Source: Ischnura elegans (lineage: Eukaryota > Arthropoda > Insecta > Odonata > Coenagrionidae). Taken from it: a stretch of DNA of 64,000 nucleotides. Positions 23,201 through 34,235 of this stretch are shown piece by piece; the first letter of the stretch is position 1, and each line of letters starts with the position of its first letter. The DNA is taken from contig NC_060259.1 in NCBI RefSeq assembly GCF_921293095.1, positions 48,837,812 through 48,901,811 of the forward strand, read 5' to 3'. The position numbers and the translations under genes were made by a program. Below the pieces are notes generated by a model. The model did no database searches. It was not told where the DNA came from and saw only the letters and a program-made list of their open reading frames with translations.

Positions 23201-25247
23201 AAATTTAAACTAGCAATTAGACAAGAAAAATAATCTAGGGAGATGAATGAGGTGCATCGACCTCTCCAGCGCAGCCATTTTAGTCTTCACGATTAAATAC
23301 TGCTCATATCATCCCGAAATTTTCAGGTTTCCAACAGGCTTTTGTCAATATTCGTCTAACTTCAATAAAGAATATAATTAATCAAAAGGGGATAGTATTT
23401 CCATGCCTAAAATGCAAACATTTTCGATAGCTGCCATTCGCAATAGCCTCAAAAGGTGTGAGAATAAATGTTCAAATTAGCAATTCGTTCCAAAAATAAA
23501 AACGTCGCCGTGGTGGATTACTTTACCTACGGAAGACGTTCAAGCCTTTCGCGATGAGCAGTATATGATACCACTGTACGTCACTATTAATATTAAATGT
23601 GCCATTTCCCAGCTAAATAATAGTTCCAGTTAATAAATTTTAGAGGAATGAGTATGTTAACGCTGCTGAGAGAAGCAAATTATTGAAAATAATTCTTCGT
23701 CGCGATACTTTTAAACTAGTGGAATTTACATCAGCCAATGCAGATGGTTTATCCCGCATACGTATGCGATCTAAAGGACAAAAGGTTCAGATGTCATATC
23801 ACACGCCACGAAGCCCATCCAAATTTTAGACTAAAATGAATATCGAAATTACCCCTTACTGCTGAAGTACATTGAACAGACTACCAAAGGATTGTCTCAG
23901 CTCACGTCAATGAAAAAATTAGAGAGCAGATTGAAAGAAAAATATTTAAATGGGATATGTCGCAATGCGTAGTCCCGCACCGCTTGGTTCCCAAATAATT
24001 CAAAGCAATATAAGCGATAAATGACCCAGGTTCAATTAAGGTACCACTAAAGACACTTGATAAATGCCCTATCACAGTAGACTAACATTGGCAACGAATG
24101 GTACTTACCTGCAGAACAGCAGCACCGACGACCGCACCCACGCATTGCGCCACGATATATAGAATTGTGCGAAGCAGAGTCACTTGGCCAGAGACAAGCA
24201 GCCCAACTGTGACAGCGGGGTTTATATGGCCACCACTCACATGCCCCGTAACCTGAATAATAGAAATAAAATTAATTAAAAAAGAACTCTTCAACCTCTG
24301 GTACGAAAAATGATAGATTTGCACACCATTCAATCACTAAATATACAAATCCGAACTACAAAATTTCTTAGTTTCTTCTTTCAAGGAATTTTAACAAAAG
24401 TCGATAGACTTCAGTTCTAATTCTGTTCTTTTTCTGTTTGCTATTTCGAAGAAACAAACGGCAGAATGCAGATGGTGAATGAAACTCCATAGAACGAAAA
24501 TTCATCCCTTAATTTGCGCGTCCCTCTACATAGACATCTGGGCTTATAATTTTTTAACCCAGGATATGTCTGGGATTTACCCGCGGAGACATTGGCCTAT
24601 AGCATGGACATAGGGCTCTACGAGTAACCAATTAAGGACGAGTAGTAAGATGGAACGAATAGGACCAATGGACCTAAGTGCTCAGGTAACACCTGCCCTG
24701 GTTCCACTGGCAAGGAAATTAATGTAAGTGGAATGAAATCCATTACCATCATTAAATCCAAATGGTTTCAAGTATTTCATTGAAATTTACGAAATTTACG
24801 AGGTCAAAGTTAAACCCATATTTGTCTTCATTCGCCATAGATTAGTCATGGAAAAGTCTATGGCGGATTACAACAACATTCTAAACTTAAGTGAAAAAGA
24901 AAACCTCTTTCACGACATGGTGCGACTGTTGAATTGTGACAGGAAACAATTTCACATCGTCCTCCGATGTTGATGGATATTACATTACATTTTCATTAAA
25001 AACGCATAAATGACAAAGTTACACCAACCTGCACCATGGCTGCAACGGTGAGTCCGAAGCAGAGAGCGATGTGGAGGATGGATGGGGCGTAGTCTTCGCT
25101 CCAGCCTCGGGAAGTAGACCCGCATCCCACGAGTACGAGGAAGAAGGTGCCGATGAACTCTGCAGCCAAGGCGCGCAATGTCGAGCGGCCGGACACGTCG
25201 GACAGACCGATGAAATTGAGGAGAGCAATACTGCTTGGGCCCTTCAT
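20155..25247 (-). CDS. AQP: Aquaporin (Drip/Prip-type water channel), five coding exons
   Basis: Plasma-membrane MIP-family channel for passive water flow. Joining the five minus-strand exons gives a complete 259-residue protein, a normal length for insect aquaporins. The first NPA is at residues 84-86 in [10 protein letters not shown] and the second at 208-210 in [11 protein letters not shown]. The selectivity-filter positions read F64, H196, S205 and R211, the pattern of water-selective channels; His is retained, unlike glycerol-permeable types, and Ser replaces the mercury-sensitive Cys of mammalian AQP1. The segments [16 protein letters not shown] (helix 3) and [11 protein letters not shown] (helix 6) are typical of insect Drip-like proteins. 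All introns are phase 0, with consensus donors (GTTGGT, GTAAGT, GTGAGT twice) and acceptors (TTATTCAG, TTTTTCCAG, TTCTTGCAG, TTTGCATTCCAG). The ATG at 25247 has an in-frame TGA two codons upstream, which fixes the start in this exon. No frameshift or internal stop is seen. Drip versus Prip needs a phylogeny. Confidence 0.95.
20443..20885 (-). mobile_element. LINE 3' fragment in aquaporin intron
   Basis: On the minus strand this reads [20 protein letters not shown] then [12 protein letters not shown], the LINE C-terminus of the KGIDCKT subfamily. The conserved 3' end follows, with CTGCGAGGCACCTCTAGGA and a GATGTAGATA-type tail at 20443-20500. It is 5'-truncated and lies wholly within the last aquaporin intron, antisense to nothing coding. 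Confidence 0.7.
21304..21384 (-). CDS. AQP: Aquaporin coding exon 4 (residues 200-226)
   Basis: 27 codons between TTCTTGCAG and TGG|GTGAGT. It encodes loop E with the second NPA and the filter Ser and Arg ([17 protein letters not shown]). It was found by reading the gap between exons 3 and 5. The preceding intron is 521 bp. Confidence 0.95.
21906..22139 (-). CDS. AQP: Aquaporin coding exon 3 (residues 122-199)
   Basis: 78 codons between TTTTTCCAG and GCC|GTGAGT. It contains the extracellular loop, helix 4 ([20 protein letters not shown]) and helix 5 ([15 protein letters not shown]), whose H196 is the selectivity-filter histidine. The preceding intron is 1,969 bp. Confidence 0.95.
24109..24252 (-). 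CDS. AQP: Aquaporin coding exon 2 (residues 74-121)
   Basis: 48 codons between TTATTCAG and CAG|GTAAGT. It carries loop B with the first NPA half-helix ([11 protein letters not shown]) and helix 3 ([18 protein letters not shown]). The preceding intron is 776 bp. Confidence 0.95.
25029..25247 (-). CDS. AQP: Aquaporin coding exon 1 (residues 1-73)
   Basis: Exactly 73 codons, ending CAG|GTTGGT. It encodes a short cytoplasmic N-terminus, helix 1 ([14 protein letters not shown]) and helix 2 ([16 protein letters not shown]), including the filter residue F64. A likely acceptor (CCAAACAG) sits at 25276-25275, leaving about 27 nt of 5' UTR in this exon. Confidence 0.93.
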
Positions 25248-25275
25248 TCTTCAACTGGATTTCGACCGAGTTAAC

Positions 25276-27720
25276 TGTTTGGAATTGGAATCAAACATTA
25301 GATTTCCAATTTATACAGTTTTCCATTCAATATAAATTAAGATTAAAGTATTTTATCTACATGGTACATTACAAGGCACAACCAGGGTGTGTGGCACGGG
25401 GTGGTTACACTCCAGGCATGCAGCACTCATCCTAGTCTTATGCCCAGTTTCACCAACACGGATAATATTCTCTGTTATCTCAGTTTTCAAAAACTCTTAA
25501 AATTATTATCTCAAAATGTGAGGATGGTGTTTCACCAACGACGTTTTATCTTAGTTTTCAAAAACCGAGATCATCAGAATAAATGATTTGGATCTTACGT
25601 TTTTCATAACTCTGACGTGGCAAAAATAAATGACTAATCAACCGTATGATATGGAATCAGCTTTAATAGCCGGTAAGTGTGCAATCAAGTTCAGAGTGAG
25701 AAAATGAACAGCAACAGTGTTAATATTGACAATGAGAGTTAGAAAAGTTAAAAATTTAACTTTTTCGTGGAAGGATTTATTAATTTGCCTTGCCGAATAC
25801 CACGCACGAGTAATTAAAAAAAAAAGGGGGGAACCGCGTTTGGCAAAAGCAAGGAATCAAACGCACTCGCTCTCCTGACACAGGCCAAGCACTCAGGACA
25901 ACGACACGCGTTCAAACCAGAATCAGGAGAGTGAGAAGGACCGGAACATGCTAACATGCAAATAAAACTACCAGATTTTTAACAAAAACTGCTTAATAAA
26001 AAAAAATATTTTTGCTACTTGAGGTGATGTCAAATTTTCTCAAGCTTAAAAAAATACAGACTTTTACAGGCCTGCCATTTACGTCCATACTTCCAGCACT
26101 AGCTAGACCTTACGACTTATAATACAAGTTTAGTAATTCTATTCATCTAAGAGGCTTCCAAAGGTAATTAAATGGATACGCACAGCTTTTCTCTTGCGAA
26201 CGTGAGTAGAAATTTATAAAAGAAACTTTACAGCACCTCAGGCGCCCACTTCTGGGGAACTTTAGAAAACAATTCAAACAAAGGAAGGTTATGTTAGTAA
26301 AATTTTTCTCACGACAGCAGTTACTGAACGAGGTGCATTTAAATTTCTACACATTGAATACACTAAGAATTAAGAACATTTTCACGCTCATGAGAAGTTG
26401 ACGAATCCGTTTAGTATTCTAACGGTAAGAAGATTGATTACGTGTGAAGATGAGCCTGATGAACAGAGTTCGGAATTGTCAAGTTCCACTTTGTGCTCTT
26501 AGAACTGAGGAAAATATTCCTTGCCTTAGGTATAATAAATTTAAATATTAAATTTTTTGGCCGTCTACAAATTCTAGAAACAACAATGTACTGCTGGTAG
26601 AAATTCACTAAAGCCCTATGCACCCCACGTGATATACCAGATTGCCGAGGTTTTACTTCCAGTTTCAGAATACATTCCATAGAATTATTAAGTAGCTCAA
26701 AATACCATTCGTGCCATGTCATAGGAAATTACGAGAAAGAAAGCATAAATTTGAAACCAAACATTTTACCACCCTTACAAGCAATTTACCTGTCCATCGA
26801 AAGATGCTACGAGCAAATAACTTAATGCAATGTCAATTTAGGACTCTTGACAGCAGTTAACCGAATATTTGAATGTCACTACCTGCCATAAGAAATAAAC
26901 TAATTCTCAAAATAATGATAGATTTTACTTCCAAATCAAATAGAAACATTAATGATTGGCATTTTCCCCGACTCGATTAAGAGAACTTCGTAGTTGCGCG
27001 CAGAAATGCGGGCAGCTCAGTTACCCAACACTTCCTTCGAGTGTGAACAAAATTAGTATCTAATCACTTTTCCCGTGCAATATTGCATCACGACGATTTC
27101 GTCGGGGTAGCCCCGAGGCAAGGGACTTCAAATTGCGTCCCTTTGATAAATAAAGAGGCACTCGCCCAAATGGGCCACAAAACCTTACACTAATAAGCTC
27201 TTTCTCGCCGATGCACAACTGATACTTATAACCACAGGAACCACTGAATTTAAATTTAGAATTAACGGAAAGCAAAGCAATATCTCCATTGGAAATCATT
27301 GCTTTCAACCGAAAGGGAGATAAAATAGTTGAAGGACAATGACCACGCACGACACCAGACAACTACTTCTAAGCTTGAAAGCTTACCTCAACTACTGAAA
27401 TCATGCAGGTTAACGTAATAATTCTATATACACTGATACGAACCATATACAATATGCAACCCATCAAACTAAAAATACCCAACTCTAGAAAAATTAATAC
27501 GCACGAGACGTGCGTTCCATTCTATTAAGTGTCAACATGCGCATTGCGGAAAATAAATTTCAAAGAAAACCAAATAATATTGAGTACATAAGGTAAAATT
27601 ATATTGGAGTCCAATTGCATGCTGCATGGTGGTGATTCATCACCCCCTGCCAAACACCCTAGCGGTGGTTCGCAGGGTATTATGTAGATGTAGATTTATA
27701 TGATTAGCTACGATTAAGCA
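25276..27720. other. Probable 5' intron of the aquaporin gene
   Basis: No coding exon is recognised. It holds a LINE tail at 27570-27695. Near 25440-25590 the phrase GTTTCACCAAC occurs twice with AGTTTTCAAAAAC, suggesting a small unclassified repeat. Confidence 0.4.
27570..27695 (+). mobile_element. LINE 3' tail fragment
   Basis: CATCACCCCCTGCCAAACAC then CCTAGCGGTGG..CGCAGGG and a TATTATGTAGATGTAGAT tail. Only the 3' UTR end is present, a heavily 5'-truncated insertion. Confidence 0.75.
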
Positions 27721-27727
27721 CACTTAC

Positions 27728-27860
27728 CTTAAACACAAGGGAGACAAATCGATGTATTTTCAATGTGATCTGGGACACTGCCGCCTTAGTAACCACTGAA
27801 CAACGGCGCCGTAAAAGAAGTCGAGAGTGCTCGGCGATCGGTGATCACTCTTGGTCAGAA
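27728..27860 (-). promoter_or_regulatory. Probable noncoding first exon of the aquaporin gene
   Basis: On the minus strand an AAG|GTAAGTG donor lies at 27730-27721, about 2.45 kb upstream of the acceptor at 25276-25275 that precedes the aquaporin ATG. A noncoding first exon is common in animal aquaporin genes. The upstream limit is inferred only from the TATA box position. No transcript evidence is available here. Confidence 0.4.
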
Positions 27861-27885
27861 ATGGACGAATATGGAAAGGTAGGAT

Positions 27886-27895
27886 CTATATATAG
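27886..27895 (-). promoter_or_regulatory. Candidate TATA box for the aquaporin promoter
   Basis: CTATATATAG, palindromic, lies in a locally GC-richer stretch about 160 bp upstream of the proposed first-exon donor. A start site 25-35 bp downstream would fall near 27860. This is inferred from position and motif only. Confidence 0.3.
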
Positions 27896-28207
27896 GGAAA
27901 GGAGGAGGAAGAGGGCAGAAGAGGGGGGTTTTGTAGGGGAAGGGGCTTCATTAGCGAGCGAAGAAAATTGGGAGAGGAAGGGTCGAGGGAGGAAAATTTG
28001 CGAGGACAGGGTGTGCTTTTGACGGTGAAAGGAGAAGATGGTAACGTCACGAGCAGCGCGTTTGCGTCAACTGCTCAAAGCCTTGGTGTGGCGGGGGCTG
28101 GGATGAGGGAAACGTGGAGTGAGTGAAGAGCAGCGATTGCAAGAACTGGAGGCATTGAACCTGGCGCATGAAGAGACATTTCCCCATCGCATTACAATGG
28201 AATAATC

Positions 28208-28515
28208 TGGTATGGCATTCGGAGGAGGCGGCCGACAACTGAGGTTATTTGCGTCATGAGGGTAGGGTGTGGGAGGAAGGCTGGAGAGAAACCTGGCGTC
28301 GGCATTAGTCAGCTCTTAACGAAAGGCGCCATGGGGACCACGGTTCAACGTCCCTTCCGACGGACGGTGTGTTGCGCTTGAAATGTCCTCCACACAACAG
28401 TCTAGCAGGTATCGGGCAGTCTTCGAAAATTCTCTGCCACCGCCAGGATTTGAACCCCTGCCCACGGGGTTGGAAGCCAACCCTATAGCCAGCTTTTCAA
28501 CCCGATTCCCAGGAA
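28208..28515 (-). mobile_element. tRNA-derived SINE, copy 1
   Basis: On the minus strand there is a tRNA-like head with an A-box (TGGCTATAGGG, 28491-28481) and a B-box (GGTTCAAATCC, 28456-28446), then a body ending near 28208. The body matches the second copy at 41500-41765, including GGTGGCAGAG after the B-box and TGACGCAAAT near the 3' end. The two boxes are the RNA polymerase III promoter. The anticodon-arm region (TTGGCTTCCAACC) suggests a glycine-like tRNA ancestor. Confidence 0.7.
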
Positions 28516-28784
28516 AAATCTTCTCGGGCTTGCGTTCGGGTGATGCGCGGGATGCATTCGGGTGATGCATCTGAACCGTTGAGCCGTTTATCCGTTTTAC
28601 TCGCATTGGCAGCAATAAATATATTGCCAAAATTTCAATTATAATAATTCTTCCTTATGTACAAAATATTTTGAGAAAGCTTAATTGTTGTGGTAGAAGC
28701 AATCACAAGTATAAGATCTGGGAAATAGACTGCAGGAGCGATAGATATGAGATGTCGTTTTCTTCGCGTACAATAAGAGACTAT

Positions 28785-29512
28785 AATACATCTACGTCAA
28801 CATAATATCCTGCGAGCCACTTCTAGGGTGTTTGGCGGGGGGTGATGAATCTGCAGCATGCAATTGGATTCCCACATGCACACCACATGGTCCAAAAAAC
28901 GTTGCACATACTTAAAAATTATACTATCACATGCTGTTAAAAATAATAATAAAATTCGGTAACATGCATTAAAGTATATATAAGTTAGAAGCCTTCACTA
29001 CAAAGTCATCTAATCTATTTATGAGCTCTAACCCTGCCGTTATAATCTCTTATTGATCGTGAAAAAAAAGACCTCTGTCTGTCTGAAAAAAGTCTGAATC
29101 TGTCTGTTCTACAGTCTATCTCTCTTATTTTATTTACACGATCTGATCTACCGCAGTATCTTGGCGTTCGTAAGATATTGTTAACTTCGTCAGAGAAGAC
29201 ATTGCTCTTGACTTTATATAAAAGGTTTAGTATATTTTTTAATCTACGGTCCGACAGATTTTCCCATCCGAGTTTATCTAAATGGTCACTTACACTGACT
29301 AGCCTATCGTAATGATTTTTCACGTACCAGGCAGCTCTTCTTTGCACGCGTCCGAACTGTGTTTTTAAGCCTGTTTCATGAGGGTCCCAAACACTGGCAG
29401 CGTGTTCTAAATGGGATATAACGAGGGAGAAGTACCTACGATAGTTTAGCTTGACTTGGACTAGGTAAAATTGGTACTGCATGTATAGTTCATAATTTAC
29501 CGTAATTGTCAA
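28785..29512 (-). mobile_element. LINE relic with RT C-terminus and 3' end
   Basis: Contains the ORF described at 29015-29512 and, downstream on the minus strand, the conserved 3' end (reverse complement of CCTGCGAGCCACTTCTAGGG) at 28785-28870. It is 5'-truncated; homology begins near 29450. Confidence 0.8.
29015..29512 (-). pseudogene. LINE ORF2 C-terminal region
   Basis: An open frame of about 165 codons. It includes YFSLVISHLEHAASVWDPH, then VQRRAAWYVKNHYDRLVSVS, LGWENLSDRRLKNILNLLYK and IREIDCRTDRFR, ending SFFSRSIRDYNGRVRAHK. This is the conserved region after the RT domain of jockey/CR1-type LINEs. The first ~20 codons are unrelated upstream sequence. The RT catalytic blocks are absent. 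Confidence 0.8.
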
Positions 29513-29699
29513 TGTTAGCTATCTGCATGCATTTCTTGGCATATTATAACTCATGCATGAATCAGTTAATATACTAACTTTTCATTTTCTATCGCAAAAA
29601 TTTTAATTTTCATGGTAGCATGTTCGTGTCCTAAGAACTGTCGTAGTTTCTGGTCTGACCGATTTTCGTCGTACTGTGTGCTTGCCCTGTGTCCTGCAA

Positions 29700-29815
29700 G
29701 ATAGCGCGTGCCTGATTAGGAATAAGATGAGCTCTGCACTTCTGGTGGGGGATCACCCTGTGCCACACATCCTAGTGGTGACTTGTATGGTACCTCGTAG
29801 ATATATATGAACCCG
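29700..29815 (+). mobile_element. Diverged LINE 3' tail
   Basis: GGGGGATCACCCTGTGCCAC then CACATCCTAGTGGTGACTTG and TCGTAGATATATATG correspond to the family 3' end with many substitutions. An older copy. Confidence 0.5.
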
Positions 29816-30054
29816 CTCGTCATCCGGACGGAACCCCAAAAACGATTCTCCGATGAAATCAACCTTTTTCACAAAAACTCCTCCAGAAATCAGAAAAGAG
29901 TATCAGGAAGCATACGCAATAGCATCTCAAACTCAGGATGAGCAATTTTCACAATATCAGCTAAAAAATTCAAGCAAGAGAAATGCCAGTTGTGTCATAA
30001 TAATCATCGTAGTCGTCATTAATCGTAGCATCAAAAATGAAATCGCTCATTTTC

Positions 30055-30200
30055 ACCATTTACATAATAACTTGCGAGACACCTCTAGGGTGCTTGGCAG
30101 AGGGTGATCAATCATCAGCATGCATTATAAAAGAGGATTCCTACATGCACACCACAAGCTGCGCGTATTAACAAATTATACTTCCACATTATTTCAAAGG
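30055..30200 (-). mobile_element. LINE 3' tail fragment
   Basis: Plus-strand ACTTGCGAGACACCTCTAGG then GTGCTTGGCAGAGGGTGATCA is the reverse complement of the family 3' end. Only the 3' UTR is present. Confidence 0.7.
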
Positions 30201-30359
30201 TAAAACTTGCCAACTACTCATGAATGTAATCTGCCAATAAAGGTAGAACACACATTTATTATTGAACACCGGGGCTGGTTTAGTGATAGAAAGTGATAGT
30301 TAGTCGTCTAGTGAAATAGCGAATGCAAAGATATTTCCTAAATATTGCTCAGTATTTAG

Positions 30360-31070
30360 AAAAGACCGAATGGAGAGGGTAGGGGAGGAGTGTTTATAGC
30401 TGTAAAGCAAGAGATTTAAGTAGATCTGAGGTTTTTCCAGAAAACGTCACAAAAATATATGGTGATCCATCCAATTCTTGATCTCAAAAAGGATTTTTAA
30501 TGCGCATATTGCAGGCCACCTGACTCAAATATAAATAAAGTTTTATGGTTAAAAAGACAGGCTAGGCATTTCATGAATAAATAAAATGAATGTCACATTA
30601 TTGTCAGGTGATTTCAACGTACCCTGGATAGATTGGAAGATGTATAGTATTCAAAGGGGGAAGGATAAAGGATTACGTAAAATAGTGCTGAATGAATACT
30701 CGCCAAACTATTTGCCTAACGTGCTATTTTTAAAATAAACACTTATGAAAAGATAGCTAGTATGAGAAAAGTATATTTATACCATAAGACATATTTAGAT
30801 GGTTTAAGGCATGAATTAGCAAAGTACTGTGAAGAGTTGAAAGATTTTAGCGAATATAATGGATTTTTTGTAGTTTTACTCAATTAGCCGTAGATAACGC
30901 AATGCCTAGTAAACAGAGGAAAATTAAAGTGATATAATCGTGATGTCCGTTAATGTCTGAAGCGACGAAGAAGCATGCATTCAAAATGAAGAACGCCAGT
31001 CACGATATCCCCGAAGAAGGACATAAGAAAATATCTGAGAGTAGAAGAGCGAATACAACAGCAAAAACGG
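30360..31070 (+). mobile_element. LINE endonuclease-domain fragment and linker
   Basis: Plus-strand frames read RGRGGVFIAVKQEI and then LLSGDFNVPWIDWKMYSIQR, the GDFN-x-P-x-IDW motif of LINE apurinic endonucleases (the Asp-Asn pair is catalytic). Further on, VYLYHKTYLDGLRHELAKYC resembles the basic linker. Stops interrupt it. It may be the 5' part of an element whose 3' part is lost. Confidence 0.55.
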
Positions 31071-31084
31071 TATTTAGAGGGGCA

Positions 31085-31235
31085 TTACATCTAAACCTTT
31101 ATAACACCGTGCGAGCCACCTCCAGGGTGTTAGGCAGGGGATGATCAATCACAAGCATGCAGTATAAAAGAGGTTTCGCACATGCACACCTTACGGACCT
31201 AAAAATGTTATACATACTAACTAACTATACTTCCA
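31085..31235 (-). mobile_element. LINE 3' tail fragment
   Basis: Plus-strand CCGTGCGAGCCACCTCCAGG then GTGTTAGGCAGGGGATGATCA is the reverse complement of the family 3' end. Confidence 0.7.
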
Positions 31236-31824
31236 CATCCATGCAAAGGCGAAACGCCAGAATTAATGGAATTTAAGAGTAAAGTATTCGGTGAAAATTT
31301 AGAAGAAAATCCGAAGGCATTTGGCCTTAAGTGATGGCGGCTCAAGGTAATAAATCTACGGTAAAGTCAATCAAAACGGCATTGGAGACATGGGCGGGGA
31401 CAAATGCCCCTCCTAGAAGTAAAAATCGCAAATGCCTTTAAGGAAAATAATATTTTTCAAGCAAATAATTGAAATTAAAAACTAGTAAAGAGCTGTAATA
31501 TTTCAAACCCTGCCGCGTGAACGGCGGTGAAATATACATTTTTTCTCATGGCAATTCTTGTTTATATATTAAAGAGCTGTTACAGTTTCCTTAAAATGGT
31601 GGTTTCATTCACATTTTCCATGCTTAAATCTTAACTATAAGTTGAACAACCCCCTAGTTTTCATCCTGAGTACGCCCTTGATTGGAGATAGAGCTAGCGA
31701 CAACTCAGTTCAAGCGAATATCCGTAACTCTTTCCTTCAAAGGGTATTCACCGCCTGTCCTCAGAAAAACACCGCTACCCTTGCTAGACTGTATAAAACT
31801 CTAATGAAGTCAATTGATATTTCT

Positions 31825-31915
31825 ACATCTACATACAACCCCGCAAGCCTCCTAAAAGGCGTGTGACAGGGGGCGTTAGATCACCAGCCTTTCTTGTCGC
31901 AGTGCAAAAACTCAT
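31825..31915 (-). mobile_element. LINE 3' tail, variant B
   Basis: Plus-strand CCCGCAAGCCTCCTAAAAGG then CGTGTGACAGGGGGCGTTAG. This is a distinct subfamily end (CTAAAAGGCG in place of CTAGGGTGTT), shared with 33745-33815. Confidence 0.6.
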
Positions 31916-32079
31916 CTTAAATCCATTAACCCCCCAAAAAACCAGGTCCCGATCATATTCCTACCAGAGTTTATAAAGAATAGCAAACTGAAATAGCACC
32001 GTTTTTCGAATTGATATTTGACAAATCTCTCGTAAAATATCTTTTTTTCCAAGATTGTAAATTGCGAGCGTTACTTCTA

Positions 32080-33740
32080 TCCTTAAGAGTGATAAAAAAG
32101 AAGATTAATAAATATAACGATTGAAATGTTATAATAAGTGATGACTTCAACGTTCCCGGGATAAACTATAAGACATTCAGTTTTTAAAATGGGAGAAGGA
32201 TAAGGAGTAATCCGAAATGCTGTTCGATAGTAGCTACAAAACTATCTCTCTCACATCTATCTCATGCAAAATACTAGAAAAATAGGCTATTGCGTAACAA
32301 GGTATTAAGATAGCGAACACTTGCTAAGTCAATGTCAGCTTGGATTCCAACAAGGTAGGTCGTGTGAGATCCAACTAGTACTTAACACTTATCAAAAGAT
32401 TTTTTTATGGTTACATAATTTGCACCTGGATCATTCATCACTTATATTCCTTTGAATTAATTATGAACTAAGTAATTCATGGCTACGCACTACGAAGTAA
32501 CTCATTTGTATCTTTTGCTTTCAAACTCCTGACTAAGATTTCGATTACCGTGAGCATGGACAATCCTTCGGTAGTTGGAATTGAAGAAGTCTCTTACGCT
32601 ATTCCTTTTTACTTAAAAGGGACACTTTTTGCTCAGCATGGGTAAGTTCCTCTATTCTATTGTAGTTACGCGAGGTTTACGAAGCAAATGACATACTTCC
32701 TTTCGGATAAAGGCAGGTTCGAGTAGGCACAATATTTTTATATTTCAAAAAATCTTTGGATTAAGTTCCGCACCCGAAGATATTAGTTCAGCCAAAACCC
32801 TATAGAGTACATCCCGATATCACTTGCTGGATAAAGAATTTCTTAAACAACTGCGAACAAAGGGTAGTTCTAGATGGCGTTCGTTCAGATACCGTGAAGG
32901 TCAGTGTACCCCAGGGAAGTGTTGTTGGTCCATTTTGTATGTTGATGATATCACTAACGTTGTATATTGTAAAATTACACTTTTCCCGAACGATGCAGTG
33001 TTGCACAGATATGTCCGTCAGCAGTGCGCTTAAGAGAAAATTTAAATGCTCTAAACGATTTGTGTGATACTTGGCAACTAAACAATCTCCTTGGCTAAAT
33101 CTTAACAAATGAGTAGTAATCGAATTCATTTTTGGAATAAGGAAGATTCTCCCAACGAAACGTATTCAATTAATTGAATATATTTATTAAATTTAGAGTC
33201 GGTTAAGAATTTAGGAGTGACTTTTGACCTCTTGAACTACTCAGATGGGATTCACTGTCAGACCGTAGAGTGAAAACTAGACTATGTAAATTCAAGAGCA
33301 GTTTATTTTCCGACGAAGTTATCCATATCTTGCGATCGCCAACATACTCGTGCAGGTCAGGTCATATAAGTATAATAAGAGAGATAGACTGTAGAACACG
33401 TGAAATCCGAATATCGTTTTTTCCACGTTCAATAAGACACTATAACGGCAGCGTTAGAACTTAGAGATTGCTTAGCTGACATGTAGTGTATCTTACTAAC
33501 TTACGTTTCCTTAATTTTTAAATTTTTATGGAATTTTTAAAAGCATGCTCTGTGTGTTCTAGCTTTATTGGTAGATTCCCCTAATGAGTAGTTGACAATG
33601 CCTTTGCATGAATGTGAAATATAATTTGTTATTGTGCGTCTTTTCTCTGTCCGTATGGTGTGCATGTGGGAATTCCCTTGCGTGCTGGTGACTGATAACC
33701 TCCTGCCAAACAACCTAGAAGTGGCTCGCAGGGTATTATT
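32080..33740 (+). mobile_element. LINE relic: endonuclease, RT, C-terminus and 3' end, many stops
   Basis: This is the longest LINE copy here. In order: SDDFNVPGINYKTF (endonuclease, 32137), SQCQLGFQQGRSCEIQLVL (RT), TPGKCC then ITLFPNDAVLHR (RT catalytic block, canonical LFADD changed to LFPND, near 32970-33010), FKSSLFSDEVIHILRSPTYS (33290), REIDCRT, SFFPRSIRHYNGSVRT (33464), and the 3' stem-loop with GCTCGCAGGGTATTATT at about 33723-33740. It is disrupted by stops and gaps and cannot be active. Confidence 0.75.
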
Positions 33741-33744
33741 TTTT

Positions 33745-34235
33745 ACATCAATATAATACGCCGTAAGCCACCTAAAAGGCGTATGGCAGGGGGTGTTAGG
33801 AAACCAGTCTTTCACACATAAAAAGGAAGTCCCATAAGGAATTTACGACTAGCATTTATTAAAGTCCTTTAACGGTTCGGGGGAAAAACTAATTCCCATA
33901 TACTCCCATCCGTTCGCCTAAATATCTACCTTCATTTATCGCTTCTGTTGGACCTGGAAATATAGTGGGCCATAATATTTTGTTCTCCGTGTCGCTCTTA
34001 AAGATATCCATTCTCAATTGTTCAACAGTCTAAGCCTAGCCCGCAGCCTCCGAGGCTCCAGCGGCTCAAAGCCTAATTCGCTGAACATCTGGGTAACACT
34101 GTCCGTACGCCCGTTACGGCTTTTGACGAACCGCGAAGCCTTTCTTGGTATTTTGTTCCGTTTGTGGATTAAGTCTTTCTGCACCGGATCCCATGCGCTC
34201 GCTGCATATTCAAGGCTTATGTTATATTCTTAATT
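33745..34235 (-). mobile_element. LINE relic, variant B subfamily
   Basis: The minus strand reads ISLEYAASAWDPVQKDLIHK, then IPRKASRFVKSRNGRTDSVT and LGFEPLEPRRLRARLRLLNN, the post-RT region of a second CR1/jockey-like subfamily. It ends in the variant-B 3' tail at 33745-33815. It abuts the plus-strand LINE at 32080-33740 tail to tail. Confidence 0.7.

Noticed and set aside
27765-28022. 85-codon plus-strand ORF rich in Arg/Glu
   Set aside because: It runs opposite to the probable aquaporin promoter and reflects purine-rich DNA; no domain.
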